From the NCBI GenBank assembly GCA_017608295.1, contig JAFCGF010000008.1:1-64000 (forward strand): a stretch of 64,000 bases of DNA. The letters are read 5' to 3'. Shown here in pieces: positions 1 to 6,997 of the stretch. Source of the DNA: Candidatus Woesearchaeota archaeon (GTDB lineage Archaea; Nanoarchaeota; Nanoarchaeia; Woesearchaeales; JAGVZT01). Both the position numbers and the translations under genes were made by a program. How positions within the stretch are numbered: position 1 is the first letter of the stretch; each line of letters begins with the position of its first letter. The notes below the pieces were generated by a model. It worked only from the letters and a program-made list of their open reading frames with translations. It did no database searches and was not told the DNA's origin.

Positions 1-39
1 GATTCTGCCTCGGGTCCTCGCCCCTGCCTCCCTAACTAT

Positions 40-381
40 TCATACGCTCCTTCTGAAGTCACCTCCTTGGTAACACTCTACTTGCGCGCCTCGTGGCGCG
101 ACTGAGGGATGGTTGTGCACCAGGACAAGCGCAGCAGCGTTCATGAGGATTGCTGCCTTGAAGACCTCGCGGGGATGAATGAGGCTCGCGTTGAGGCTTC
201 CTATAGAGACTGTCTCGACACCGAGAAGACCGTTTCTCGCATCCAGAAACACTGCCCTAAAGTGCTCCCTGTCAAGCTTCCTCATGTCATTGCACAACAC
301 CACGATGTCCTCAGCGTTGGTGATTCTCTGCTTTGCGACTGATGCGTCCTTCACAAGCTGTACTTTCACTATAGGTTCCAT
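40..381 (-). CDS. RadC-like JAB/MPN domain protein, C-terminally truncated
   Basis: This 113-residue protein matches the JAB-type putative metalloprotease domain of the RadC family: VSIGSLNASLIHPREVF at about residues 57-73, followed by the H89-N-H91-P-S metal-binding core. The usual Asp about ten residues later is replaced by Glu102, and the last 30 or so residues of the domain are missing. The reading frame simply stops, and no other frame restores the homology. The start at 381 is chosen because GAGGTGGTG lies just upstream. That Shine-Dalgarno sequence sits in a perfect 9-bp hairpin. RadC proteins are common on mobile elements but their role is unclear. This copy may be a decayed or divergent one. 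Confidence 0.7.
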   Translation of the reverse strand: MEPIVKVQLVKDASVAKQRITNAEDIVVLCNDMRKLDREHFRAVFLDARNGLLGVETVSIGSLNASLIHPREVFKAAILMNAAALVLVHNHPSVAPRGAQVECYQGGDFRRSV

Positions 382-383
382 GA

Positions 384-411
384 ACACCACCTCAGCCAGG
401 CAAGGTGGTGT
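384..411 (-). promoter_or_regulatory. Hairpin sequestering the RBS of the RadC-like gene
   Basis: A perfect 9-bp inverted repeat (384-392 with 403-411, 10-base loop) ends two bases before the ATG at 381. Its 3' arm on the minus-strand RNA contains the AGGTGGTG ribosome binding site, so the folded RNA would hide the site. This suggests translational control, by analogy with RBS-masking hairpins. Confidence 0.45.
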
Positions 412-444
412 GAAATGACCCTTTGTTTATCGTAAAGATTAAAA

Positions 445-618
445 ATGAGAAACTGTTTGTCATCGCGGGTGATACCGGTGAAGTGGGTAGTTAGACTCGT
501 TACACAATTTGAATTTGAAGTAGAAGCAGATACACCAAAAGAAGCACGTGAGAAGGCAAAAGAAGAACTCATGAAAGACATAGATAATGACTTGAAAGTA
601 ATTTGGAAAGAGGACTAA
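445..618 (+). CDS. Small charged protein of unknown function
   Basis: A 57-codon frame opening with ATG at 445. An alternative GTG at 478 has GGTGAT four bases upstream and would give 46 residues starting VKWVVRLVTQFEF. The conserved-looking part is a short beta strand followed by an acidic/lysine-rich helix (residues about 29-47) and a C-terminal VIWKED. The AGCC/GGCT hairpin plus TTTT after the stop could be a terminator. I do not recognise the family. Coding is supported by amino-acid composition and the ribosome site only. Confidence 0.5.
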   Translation: MRNCLSSRVIPVKWVVRLVTQFEFEVEADTPKEAREKAKEELMKDIDNDLKVIWKED

Positions 619-653
619 ACAGCCTTTAGTTGGCTTTTATCTCAACTTTCTTC

Positions 654-679
654 AGAAGAAAAAGGGGACTCACGTCCCC
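654..679 (-). terminator. Intrinsic-like terminator with the stop codon in the loop
   Basis: On the minus strand GGGGAC-gtga-GTCCCC is followed directly by TTTTTCTTC. The TGA stop codon of the gene ending at 670 lies in the 4-base loop. The same arrangement is seen at 3331-3362. Confidence 0.6.
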
Positions 680-1116
680 ATCTCTTCCGCACTCTTGAAC
701 TCACCCCCTTCCTGCGGCTGCCACGGCGCCTGCTCGCAACCTTTCTCGAGTATCCGAGAACACAGGTGCGCGAAGACGAGTTGCTGTCCAGGGTTCAACG
801 CCGCTGCGTAATCATCCACCCTGATGAAGATGGTCTGTTCCTTGCGGCTCGCGTTGATGCGGGTCTCGTTGCCCTTGAAGGTGTGCAGAAAACTGGCCTG
901 GTCCTGCCTGCAGTCAAGCACGAGCAGTATATCTGCTATCTCAGTGTCTGATAGCTTTGCCTTCCTCCAATCCCACTTCTCCTCTTGCTTCTTGCCGACC
1001 TGCAGCCAGGTTCCGCGTCCGTTGCGTTCTATCTTCACGCAGCTCTGCTTACCGAACGCTGCCCGCGCTAGGATGAAGTGCTCTTCTGTTCCGTTGTTGT
1101 TCTTGTCTTTCTCCAT
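670..1116 (-). CDS. Possible ssDNA-binding (PC4/Whirly-like) protein of the element
   Basis: A 148-residue protein. The start at 1116 is fixed by AAAGGAGGT upstream, inside the 3' end of the preceding gene, so the two are translationally coupled. It has an N-terminal strand-rich part (CVKIERNGRGTWLQVG, residues 26-41), a middle segment LSDTEIADILLVLD (55-68), then FIRVDDYAAALNPGQQLVFAHLCSRIL (97-123). Strand-rich halves with a terminal helix resemble small PC4/Whirly-type single-strand DNA-binding proteins found on archaeal elements. That assignment is by look only. Position next to replication and transfer genes fits a DNA-binding role. Confidence 0.5.
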   Translation of the reverse strand: MEKDKNNNGTEEHFILARAAFGKQSCVKIERNGRGTWLQVGKKQEEKWDWRKAKLSDTEIADILLVLDCRQDQASFLHTFKGNETRINASRKEQTIFIRVDDYAAALNPGQQLVFAHLCSRILEKGCEQAPWQPQEGGEFKSAEEMGT

Positions 1117-1117
1117 T

Positions 1118-1342
1118 TTATACCTCCTTTGTCTGTTTCTTTTTCGGGGGGAACACAGGCCTGCCATTAGCCCACTTTGCTCCCTTGCGCATCTCCGGGT
1201 CCTGGAAGACATCGACCAGTGCGTCAATCACTGAGTCAGTGCTTCTTGAGCTTTGCTCCTCCAAATCCGGAGATCCTTCGGACGGTTCCCAGCGCTTGAG
1301 ATAATCTTCTGCGCCGTGTGTCCTTTCATCTATGCTATCCAT
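1118..1342 (-). CDS. Small acidic hypothetical protein with conserved 5' leader
   Basis: A 74-residue hydrophilic protein (MDSIDERTHGAEDYLKRW start, Lys-rich end) of unknown family. The start at 1342 follows GGAG in a leader that contains a GCGAAG/CTTCGC hairpin. The same leader precedes the gene starting at 3532. It is the first gene of a two-gene operon with the putative ssDNA-binding protein, whose RBS lies inside this frame. Confidence 0.55.
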   Translation of the reverse strand: MDSIDERTHGAEDYLKRWEPSEGSPDLEEQSSRSTDSVIDALVDVFQDPEMRKGAKWANGRPVFPPKKKQTKEV

Positions 1343-1409
1343 GTTCAAATCACTCCGCGAAGGCATGCTTCGCATGAAGAGAAGAAGCAAGACTGAGCAG
1401 GATAGGAGC
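1343..1409 (-). promoter_or_regulatory. Shared 5' leader, copy 1 (hairpin abutting the RBS)
   Basis: On the minus strand the leader reads TCCTGCTCAGT, then GCTTCTT, then a hairpin GCGAAG-catgc-CTTCGC followed at once by GGAG. About 50 bases align with the leader at 3533-3597: both have the same stem, the same RBS position and different downstream genes. It may be a promoter plus a translational operator bound by one regulator of the element. Confidence 0.6.
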
Positions 1410-1455
1410 ATCGGAAGACTTATCAAAGTGAGATGTTCTGATTATTCAGAGATTC

Positions 1456-2649
1456 ATGGCATCAGAAAACATACTGCAGAATTTGACATCCCTCCGTAGG
1501 GATCCCCAACTCCAGGCACTTCAAGTGCATCTAATGGAATTTAACCTCTTTCGTGTGCTCAGGAGACAGCATAAGGAACACTCCCATTCAGATATCATCG
1601 CGTGGCTATTGAGACCAAACGAGAATCATGGTCTTGGTAGCTCATTCCTTCAGGCATTTATTGGGAAGGTCGGCAATCGGGAAGCTATTTTAAGAGGTGG
1701 TAACGATTGGTCAGACACGCAGGTTCAGCGAGAAAAGGATAACATAGATGTTCTCGTCTGGAGTAATTCCAATCAGCTTGTTTGTGTTGTAGAAAATAAG
1801 GTGTGGAGCGAAGAGCGAAAGAATCAACTAAAAAAATACAGGGACTTAGTGGAATCGCGATTCCCCGGATGGAAGCACATATTTGTGTATCTTAGCCCAC
1901 AAGGAAAGAAACCCTCTGATAACACTTATCTGCCAATGAGTTATCAAGAGCTTGCAGAACTTGTTGAAGAGGTTCTACACAAGATTCCAGGTACAGAGAG
2001 TAGGGCACTATTCCTTAAACAATATTACGAGACGTTGAGGCGATGTTTTATGGGAGATCCTAAAGCGAGTAAAGTATGTGAAGCTCTATTGAGCAAACAC
2101 TGGGCTGCAGTGAAGCACCTGATGAAGTATCTTGAAGTGAGAGATGAACTCAAAGCTAAGACTGTGGAGAATCTATTGAGGAAGCAGGGGGTAATGGTCG
2201 GCGACCAAGGGAGTCTCCCCTCAAGTAAAACACTTATTAGATTCGTGCCGAACGAATTGGATTCGGAAATGTCCAATTGCCCGATACCTAAAAAGGAAGC
2301 CAACGATATCGGATGGGATGGTGAGAAAGCAGGAGAATGCATCAGACAGAGGGTGCTTTTCGAGTTTGATGCTCGTTTTAGTGCAGTTGGCATACAACTG
2401 GTAGTTGGGCGGAGCAAGGACGCCAAATTCAGGAAAAGAATCCTGGCGATGGCGCACCGTCATCCAGATGTCTTCGAGGGACTAAAAGAGGGCAAATACA
2501 TCATACTATATTGGAAAGATATAATGAGTAAGGACGAATATCAGAAACTAGCACCCCAGGAAATAGGAAAAGTGCTAGAACCTCATATTAGGGCTTTCTT
2601 CAAGAACTATCCACGGATTCTCAAGGCGTTTCAGGAGGAATTCTCATAA
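1456..2649 (+). CDS. PD-(D/E)XK nuclease superfamily protein (PDDEXK_4-like)
   Basis: A 397-residue protein with the full superfamily signature in its N-terminal half: HSHSDIIAWLL (42-52), Asp98 in IDVLVW, E113-N-K115, and Q124xxxY128, followed by PGWKHIFVYLSPQG. This order is typical of the PDDEXK_4 family of predicted nucleases, which often occur in mobile and defence contexts. The C-terminal 200 residues are unassigned. It is 39 bases upstream of a second, unrelated PD-(D/E)XK protein in the same direction, which suggests a joint function, probably DNA cleavage in defence or element competition. Confidence 0.8.
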   Translation: MASENILQNLTSLRRDPQLQALQVHLMEFNLFRVLRRQHKEHSHSDIIAWLLRPNENHGLGSSFLQAFIGKVGNREAILRGGNDWSDTQVQREKDNIDVLVWSNSNQLVCVVENKVWSEERKNQLKKYRDLVESRFPGWKHIFVYLSPQGKKPSDNTYLPMSYQELAELVEEVLHKIPGTESRALFLKQYYETLRRCFMGDPKASKVCEALLSKHWAAVKHLMKYLEVRDELKAKTVENLLRKQGVMVGDQGSLPSSKTLIRFVPNELDSEMSNCPIPKKEANDIGWDGEKAGECIRQRVLFEFDARFSAVGIQLVVGRSKDAKFRKRILAMAHRHPDVFEGLKEGKYIILYWKDIMSKDEYQKLAPQEIGKVLEPHIRAFFKNYPRILKAFQEEFS

Positions 2650-2688
2650 TCAAGACATACATAAATCCTAAGGGGCATACAAGGCAAT

Positions 2689-3285
2689 ATGGCTAAAAGC
2701 AAAAAGGAAAAGGAGGATGATATTTCAGTAGAAATCACACGGAGGTTGAAGGAGAAGCTCAAAAAGAACTTTCCCAAAGTCTTCATTGGCACCCAAAAGC
2801 ATGTGTTCATCGGAACCACCATAGGCACTTTTGATAGCAAATTGAAAATGATTCTTCAATCTGCCAAGCAAGACATTGTCCTTTATCTGAAACCTGAGTT
2901 CGATGACTCAGACATATTCAAACCTGAGTTTATTGCCAGATTCCCTCTCAGTTTTCCTGATGAAAAGTTTATCATCCCCTTGGTGATTTTTGAAGTTAAG
3001 TACCAATTTGTGGACAGCCATCAGGTGAGGCAATACAGCGAAGAGGCAAGACTTATCCGCCACAGATTTCCCTTCTGTTCATACAATCTCGTGCTCATCG
3101 AAGCCATTAATCTTCAGAAAAAACGAGTTGAGAAAGTGTATATGGCTGGCAAGCATTACAACGCAGTCATCAACTTTGATAGGCGGAATTATACCACCAT
3201 CATAAAAAAACTGTATCAAATCATAGAGAAGCATATCCAGTATCTTCGTGAAGAAGAATTCTTCCGCCTATCAAAGTTCCTATAA
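2689..3285 (+). CDS. Small PD-(D/E)XK-like nuclease
   Basis: A 198-residue protein with a Lys-rich N terminus. The nuclease core is readable: Asp62 in QDIVLYL, E102-V-K104 in VIFEVKYQFV, and Q112xxxY116 (QVRQY). The QxxxY motif is the one seen in Cas4/lambda-exonuclease-type members. It follows the larger nuclease by 39 bases, probably in one transcript. No specificity domain is visible. Confidence 0.65.
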   Translation: MAKSKKEKEDDISVEITRRLKEKLKKNFPKVFIGTQKHVFIGTTIGTFDSKLKMILQSAKQDIVLYLKPEFDDSDIFKPEFIARFPLSFPDEKFIIPLVIFEVKYQFVDSHQVRQYSEEARLIRHRFPFCSYNLVLIEAINLQKKRVEKVYMAGKHYNAVINFDRRNYTTIIKKLYQIIEKHIQYLREEEFFRLSKFL

Positions 3286-3330
3286 TTTGAATCTCTCATA
3301 GAAGTTTCGTAAGGTAAGAGAAAAAAAGAA

Positions 3331-3362
3331 AGAAAAAAAGCCCTGAGCTTTAATCGCTCAGG
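3331..3362 (-). terminator. Intrinsic-like terminator with the stop codon in the loop
   Basis: The stem is CCTGAGC/GCTCAGG (3342-3348 and 3356-3362), followed on the minus strand by GGGC and a run of T broken only by C. The TAA of the gene ending at 3350 is in the 7-base loop. Confidence 0.6.
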
Positions 3363-3532
3363 ACCTTCTCGAAGTAACTCATCGGCTTGATGTCCGTGAT
3401 GGTGGTCTTATGGACAACCCACTTGCCGTCCTGCGACTTGCTCACGAACGATTCGATGATTGGCTGCCTCGAGAGCTGCTCAATCTTCTTGTCGCCCAGT
3501 ACCACTGGCTCTGTCTGTTGTTCGTTTTCCAT
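3350..3532 (-). CDS. Small hypothetical protein with conserved 5' leader
   Basis: A 60-residue protein (MENEQQTEPVVLGDKKIEQL start; middle WVVHKTTITDIKPMSYFEKVL). The start at 3532 follows GGAGGA directly after the leader hairpin. The family is not recognised. The well-formed leader, strong RBS and dedicated terminator make it a real single-gene unit, regulated like the 1118-1342 gene. Confidence 0.55.
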   Translation of the reverse strand: MENEQQTEPVVLGDKKIEQLSRQPIIESFVSKSQDGKWVVHKTTITDIKPMSYFEKVLSD

Positions 3533-3597
3533 GTTTTGTTCCTCCGCGAAGGCTCGCTTCGCACTTCGAAAGAAGCGTAACTGAGTAGGAGGGAGAA
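3533..3597 (-). promoter_or_regulatory. Shared 5' leader, copy 2
   Basis: It carries the hairpin GCGAAG-cgagc-CTTCGC followed by GGAGGA, preceded by TCCTACTCAGT and GCTTCTT. The stem is identical to copy 1 while the loop and flanks differ, which points to selection on the structure. Confidence 0.6.
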
Positions 3598-3612
3598 CAC
3601 ATGCTTGCTGTG

Positions 3613-3888
3613 TCACAGTCCCATGCTTTCCACCAGCGTCTCATAAAGAGATGGCGGATGAGGAGAATGATTCATCAGAATTACTTCCAGGTCAGTCGCC
3701 AATGGCTGCTTTTCCCAGATAGGAATCAGATATTTCTCCTCATAATCAAGATACGCCTGATAGTCACACTCGGCTAGAATCATGGTGTCCAGGGTGAGAA
3801 ACGCAGTTCCTGCCTGCGCGACCATGCGGAGAAAGGAAACCACACCAGACGAGCCCCAGAAGCGTAAGAGTAATTTTTCTACTGTCAT
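3613..3888 (-). CDS. Hypothetical protein
   Basis: A 91-residue protein with a hydrophobic N-terminal half (LLLRFWGSSGVVSFLRMVAQAG) and an acidic/aromatic middle (CDYQAYLDYEEKYLIPIW). The start lies 2 bases past the stop of the upstream HTH/zinc-ribbon gene, so the two are coupled. No family recognised. Confidence 0.45.
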   Translation of the reverse strand: MTVEKLLLRFWGSSGVVSFLRMVAQAGTAFLTLDTMILAECDYQAYLDYEEKYLIPIWEKQPLATDLEVILMNHSPHPPSLYETLVESMGL

Positions 3889-3890
3889 CG

Positions 3891-4283
3891 TCAGCCCTCC
3901 ATCTTCTTTATCAGCGTGGGAGATAGCTGTCCCCGCCGGATGTCGCAGCCGCAGTCGTGGCAGCGCGCTCCGGTGATTTTGTCTCTGTCAGTCACTGGAT
4001 TGTGGAGCATCTGTGGTTCGGTGTTGTGTGACTTGCACTCAGGGCAGCGGAAGTGGGGGCGCGGTATCGCATCCAGGTTGGGAGAGAACACAGTTTGTTG
4101 GTAAAGCCTGTTCCGGATGAGCTTCATGTATTCGTAGGCTGTCGATACGGGCAGTTCAAGGTCGCGTGAGATGGCTGAGAGTGTTCTTCGCCCATCCTCT
4201 GAGAGAATGTCTATAATCTCAGCGAGACGCTCCTGCATGCGCGGTGGCTTGTCAGGGAAGCACTGTAGAAGGTCTTGCTCCAT
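3891..4283 (-). CDS. HTH plus zinc-ribbon DNA-binding protein
   Basis: A 130-residue protein. Residues about 10-60 form a helix-turn-helix (RLAEIIDILSEDGRRTLSAI then LELPVSTAYEYMKLIRNRL). Residues about 76-115 carry CPEC and CHDCGCD, a zinc ribbon. The start at 4283 is preferred to 4295 because GGTGAG sits just upstream and contains the stop codon of the previous gene. It is likely a transcription regulator of the element, the middle gene of a three-gene operon. Confidence 0.65.
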   Translation of the reverse strand: MEQDLLQCFPDKPPRMQERLAEIIDILSEDGRRTLSAISRDLELPVSTAYEYMKLIRNRLYQQTVFSPNLDAIPRPHFRCPECKSHNTEPQMLHNPVTDRDKITGARCHDCGCDIRRGQLSPTLIKKMEG

Positions 4284-4288
4284 GGTGC

Positions 4289-4528
4289 TCACCATACCAG
4301 GAGCTCGTCCTGCTGACGCGCTGCCAGCCGGGACATCTCCGAGTTCTGATACATCTCAGCGAGGGGCTTCAGGTCGCGCCTGAGCACGCTCTTCTCTGCT
4401 GCGTTCAGCTGCTCGATGATGTCGAGCTTTGGGAGAAGCGCGTCGAAGTCCACGAGGTCGTGGGTGTCGAAGCGCACGTTGTTGTACTTGACCGACTGCA
4501 CGATGCGGTATATTCTTTGTGCGTCCAT
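4289..4528 (-). CDS. Hypothetical helical protein
   Basis: A 79-residue protein, MDAQRIYRIVQSVKYNN at the start and predicted to be largely helical, ending AARQQDELLVW. The start at 4528 follows GGAGGAAA. It is the first gene of the operon with the HTH/zinc-ribbon protein. Family unknown. Confidence 0.5.
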   Translation of the reverse strand: MDAQRIYRIVQSVKYNNVRFDTHDLVDFDALLPKLDIIEQLNAAEKSVLRRDLKPLAEMYQNSEMSRLAARQQDELLVW

Positions 4529-4668
4529 GTTCCTTTCCTCCGATGACGATTTCATCACCTGAGGCTATGAAAGCGGCGAAGGGGGGGAGGCACTGGACGG
4601 CATGAGTGGATGCAGCGCGAGTGGAGAGAGGGCAAGGCTTAAATACAAACAAAACACAGGATTAGGGC

Positions 4669-5247
4669 ATGGCTATGAGGACTATACGAATCCTTTTCAT
4701 CCTTGGATTATTGACAGCCCTTATGCTCGCTGGCTGTGATTTCGTGACGAGAATGGATTCCGAGATAAGGGCATTCAGCCTGGGGGATGAGCAATACTTT
4801 GAATTCATGAAGGATTGCGAGAATGTGGGATCATACCTTCAAGTTGGAATGTCGGGACCGAGCCTGATTGAAATATACCCTCGAGGAGAGAGATGTGTAG
4901 TGCTGTATCGTGGGGACGCTGAAGTGCTTACTGAGGAAGTAAGTGGACAACTTGAAATTAAATCCACTTGGAATGAATACAAATGTGTGTTTGACAGAAA
5001 AGATTATCGGAAGTATGGCACTGAGAACTCAATCAAACAATGCGCAGGTTTTGATGTTCCTAAAGTAACTCCAGAAAGTCTGGAGACGGCGTGCGAGAGT
5101 GATTTAGACTGCGTTGACAGCCACTACTGCGAATCCAACAAATGCAAACTGGATGTCGCTATCGGTTGCGAGAGCGATGAGGATTGTCCAGACAGGAGAC
5201 CTTACTGCGACATGTATCTTGGGATGTGTTCTTCGAGTCCCCGATAA
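4669..5247 (+). CDS. Cys-rich lipoprotein
   Basis: A 192-residue protein with a lipoprotein signal (hydrophobic stretch then LMLAGC at 18-23). The C-terminal 60 residues hold two copies of a C-x4-D-x-D/E-C-x6-YC motif (residues about 144-160 and 169-188), like short disulphide-rich knots in secreted archaeal proteins. A TATA-like CTTAAATAC about 30 bases upstream supports near-leaderless expression. It would be anchored outside the membrane, with function unknown. Confidence 0.6.
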   Translation: MAMRTIRILFILGLLTALMLAGCDFVTRMDSEIRAFSLGDEQYFEFMKDCENVGSYLQVGMSGPSLIEIYPRGERCVVLYRGDAEVLTEEVSGQLEIKSTWNEYKCVFDRKDYRKYGTENSIKQCAGFDVPKVTPESLETACESDLDCVDSHYCESNKCKLDVAIGCESDEDCPDRRPYCDMYLGMCSSSPR

Positions 5248-5345
5248 ACAAGTCAGGACTACCTGGTGCTAAAGAGAATTCTTATACTCAAAAGATTCTT
5301 TACGCGTGCAAGGGTGAGTGAGAACACGTTCCTGAGGCCCCCCCT

Positions 5346-6089
5346 ATGGAACCGAAAGCAGGCTTAGAAGTGAGAGAATTTTCCGGAGAGATACAAGAAT
5401 TTCATTCTGGTGTCGATGAACTCTACGAGCATGTGCTTCAGGAGTTTGGACAGGAGCTTGAGCACGTGCAGTGGGATTCTGAGCGCGCCAGAAGGGAGAT
5501 GCTGGTACAAAAACTCTTCAGGCGGGGACTATCGGACACGGAGATAGCCGAACAGATAAGATGCGAAAAACAATTAGTGGCTTCAACCAGACAGCGGCTG
5601 CGACTATTGCGCCGTCCCCCTTTTCTAGTAATCCGCCGAAAAGAGGTTCGACGGCTGGTTGGACTGCGGCTGTCAGATGAAGATGTCGCCAAAATACTCA
5701 AATGCAAGCCCACAACTATAGGAAGAATCCGTAGACGAGAACTCAACCTGCCAGATAACATGTGGGAACCAATCCGCACCAGCAGGATTGAATCAAATTT
5801 CAACTTTGGTCTCACTGATGAGGAGATTGCAAAGAAAATGACTATAGAGCCCGATACTGTGAAGCAAATCAGGCACGCGTTCGGATGGTACAGGTTCAAA
5901 GAGAAGTTGGCGATGCGCACGAAACCAAGACGAAAGAAAGTCGGCAGAAATAGAATTAGCCGGAGAAAGGTAGTCAAGCTCATTGAGGAAGGATGCACTG
6001 ACGAGGAAATTGCCGGTTTGTTGAACTACGACTTTGCGGCAGTGAGAAGCATTTGTATGGTTGAGGATTTCTGGAGAAGACAAAGGTGA
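5346..6089 (+). CDS. Protein with four tandem helix-turn-helix repeats
   Basis: A 247-residue basic protein. Four units share the pattern (G/R)-x-(S/T)-D-x-(E/D)-(I/V)-A-x-x-(L/M/I) followed by an R/K-rich second helix: about residues 52-86 (GLSDTEIAEQI), 98-130 (RLSDEDVAKIL), 146-178 (GLTDEEIAKKM) and 204-238 (GCTDEEIAGLL). Each resembles a sigma-70 region 4/LuxR-type HTH. Four in a row with basic linkers suggest binding along repeated DNA sites. It ends 7 bases before the next gene. Confidence 0.7.
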   Translation: MEPKAGLEVREFSGEIQEFHSGVDELYEHVLQEFGQELEHVQWDSERARREMLVQKLFRRGLSDTEIAEQIRCEKQLVASTRQRLRLLRRPPFLVIRRKEVRRLVGLRLSDEDVAKILKCKPTTIGRIRRRELNLPDNMWEPIRTSRIESNFNFGLTDEEIAKKMTIEPDTVKQIRHAFGWYRFKEKLAMRTKPRRKKVGRNRISRRKVVKLIEEGCTDEEIAGLLNYDFAAVRSICMVEDFWRRQR

Positions 6090-6096
6090 TTATGCA

Positions 6097-6564
6097 ATGA
6101 CGGATGAACTTACACCCGAACAGAAGGAGTTCGTGGAGAGCCTAAAGAAGATAGCAAGCGAGGTTAAGCTCACGCCCCACGGGGAAAAGGTACTGCCGAT
6201 CCTGAAGACGGCAGACAACACAACGATGCTTGAGCTGACACCTGAAATCGATGGAGAGAAGAGACGGCTTCAGTTTGAGTGGTCTCCCGACATATCGACA
6301 CTGGTTATGCTTTATCAGATGGAGTTGACAGACGAGCAGGGCATTGTTCAGCCCCTCACAACAGGCGAGAGCCTGATGCAGAACTTCGCACATGGTGATG
6401 GAGTGTGGCTTGAACTCAAGCAAGGGGTGGAGAAGGTTGGCGTGCCTCTCTTCGATAAGGAACGCAATCTCACTGAGGCTGCAAAGAAACAACTCAATGT
6501 GGAATTCAACTGGATGCTCAGGCATATGTACCTTGACTGGGTACGTCATGGCAAAAAGTTATAG
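6097..6564 (+). CDS. Hypothetical protein coupled to the tandem-HTH gene
   Basis: A 155-residue protein. The start at 6097 follows AAGGTGAT, which contains the TGA of the upstream gene. It is rich in Glu, Leu and Trp (LQFEWSP, FAHGDGVWLELKQG, FNWMLRHMYLDWVRHGKKL). No family recognised. Its coupling to the tandem-HTH protein suggests they act together. Confidence 0.5.
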   Translation: MTDELTPEQKEFVESLKKIASEVKLTPHGEKVLPILKTADNTTMLELTPEIDGEKRRLQFEWSPDISTLVMLYQMELTDEQGIVQPLTTGESLMQNFAHGDGVWLELKQGVEKVGVPLFDKERNLTEAAKKQLNVEFNWMLRHMYLDWVRHGKKL

Positions 6565-6565
6565 G

Positions 6566-6630
6566 TATCCCGAATAGCTGTTTTTTATCCCATTCTGAGA
6601 TTTTGGGATATATTTTCAGACTTTGGGATA
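6566..6630. promoter_or_regulatory. Symmetric four-half-site operator (TATCCC/GGGATA)
   Basis: TATCCC lies at 6566-6571 and 6586-6591, GGGATA at 6605-6610 and 6625-6630. All four are exactly symmetric about position 6598, with steps of 20, 19 and 20 bases, so on one face of the helix. The array ends 15 bases before the TATA box (6646-6653) of the gene at 6676. Confidence 0.6.
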
Positions 6631-6675
6631 ACTCAATGGATAAAGCATAAATATCGTCGAGACCACCTCTCAAAC

Positions 6676-6960
6676 ATGCGGGCAACAAGAAACACCATAG
6701 ACATCAACAACGAAGGGCAGTGGCTGCTGTCCAACTCGAAGATGGACGAGTTCATCTACTGGCTTGACAAGAACGCGCAGCGCAGGAGAGGCAACAACAT
6801 TCCGATGGTCATTCGGAAATGCACGTTCTGCGGCAAGGAAGTCGGCGATGACGGAAGACGCTTCATCGACAAGAAAGGAAAGCAGACAATAGCCTGCGAG
6901 CAGTTTCTCTGCTACGAGGCTCTCAGAAGGAAAGTGCTGGATTCTTATGAGAACAAGTGA
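6676..6960 (+). CDS. Small zinc-finger-like protein
   Basis: A 94-residue protein with C-T-F-C (residues 49-52) and C-x5-C (74 and 79) around a basic loop, a probable single zinc site. The N-terminal half is helical. TATA (CATAAATA) is 26 bases upstream of the ATG, so the gene is leaderless, and the symmetric operator lies directly upstream. It may be a DNA-binding protein, possibly autoregulated. Unknown family. Confidence 0.6.
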   Translation: MRATRNTIDINNEGQWLLSNSKMDEFIYWLDKNAQRRRGNNIPMVIRKCTFCGKEVGDDGRRFIDKKGKQTIACEQFLCYEALRRKVLDSYENK

Positions 6961-6985
6961 GACGGAAATTCTAAGTTTTCAGAAG

Positions 6986-6997
6986 CCCTAAATAAAA
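6986..6997 (-). terminator. U-tract after the 118-nt RNA
   Basis: On the minus strand TTTTATTTAGGG follows immediately after the terminal helix of the RNA at 6998-7115. Confidence 0.55.
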
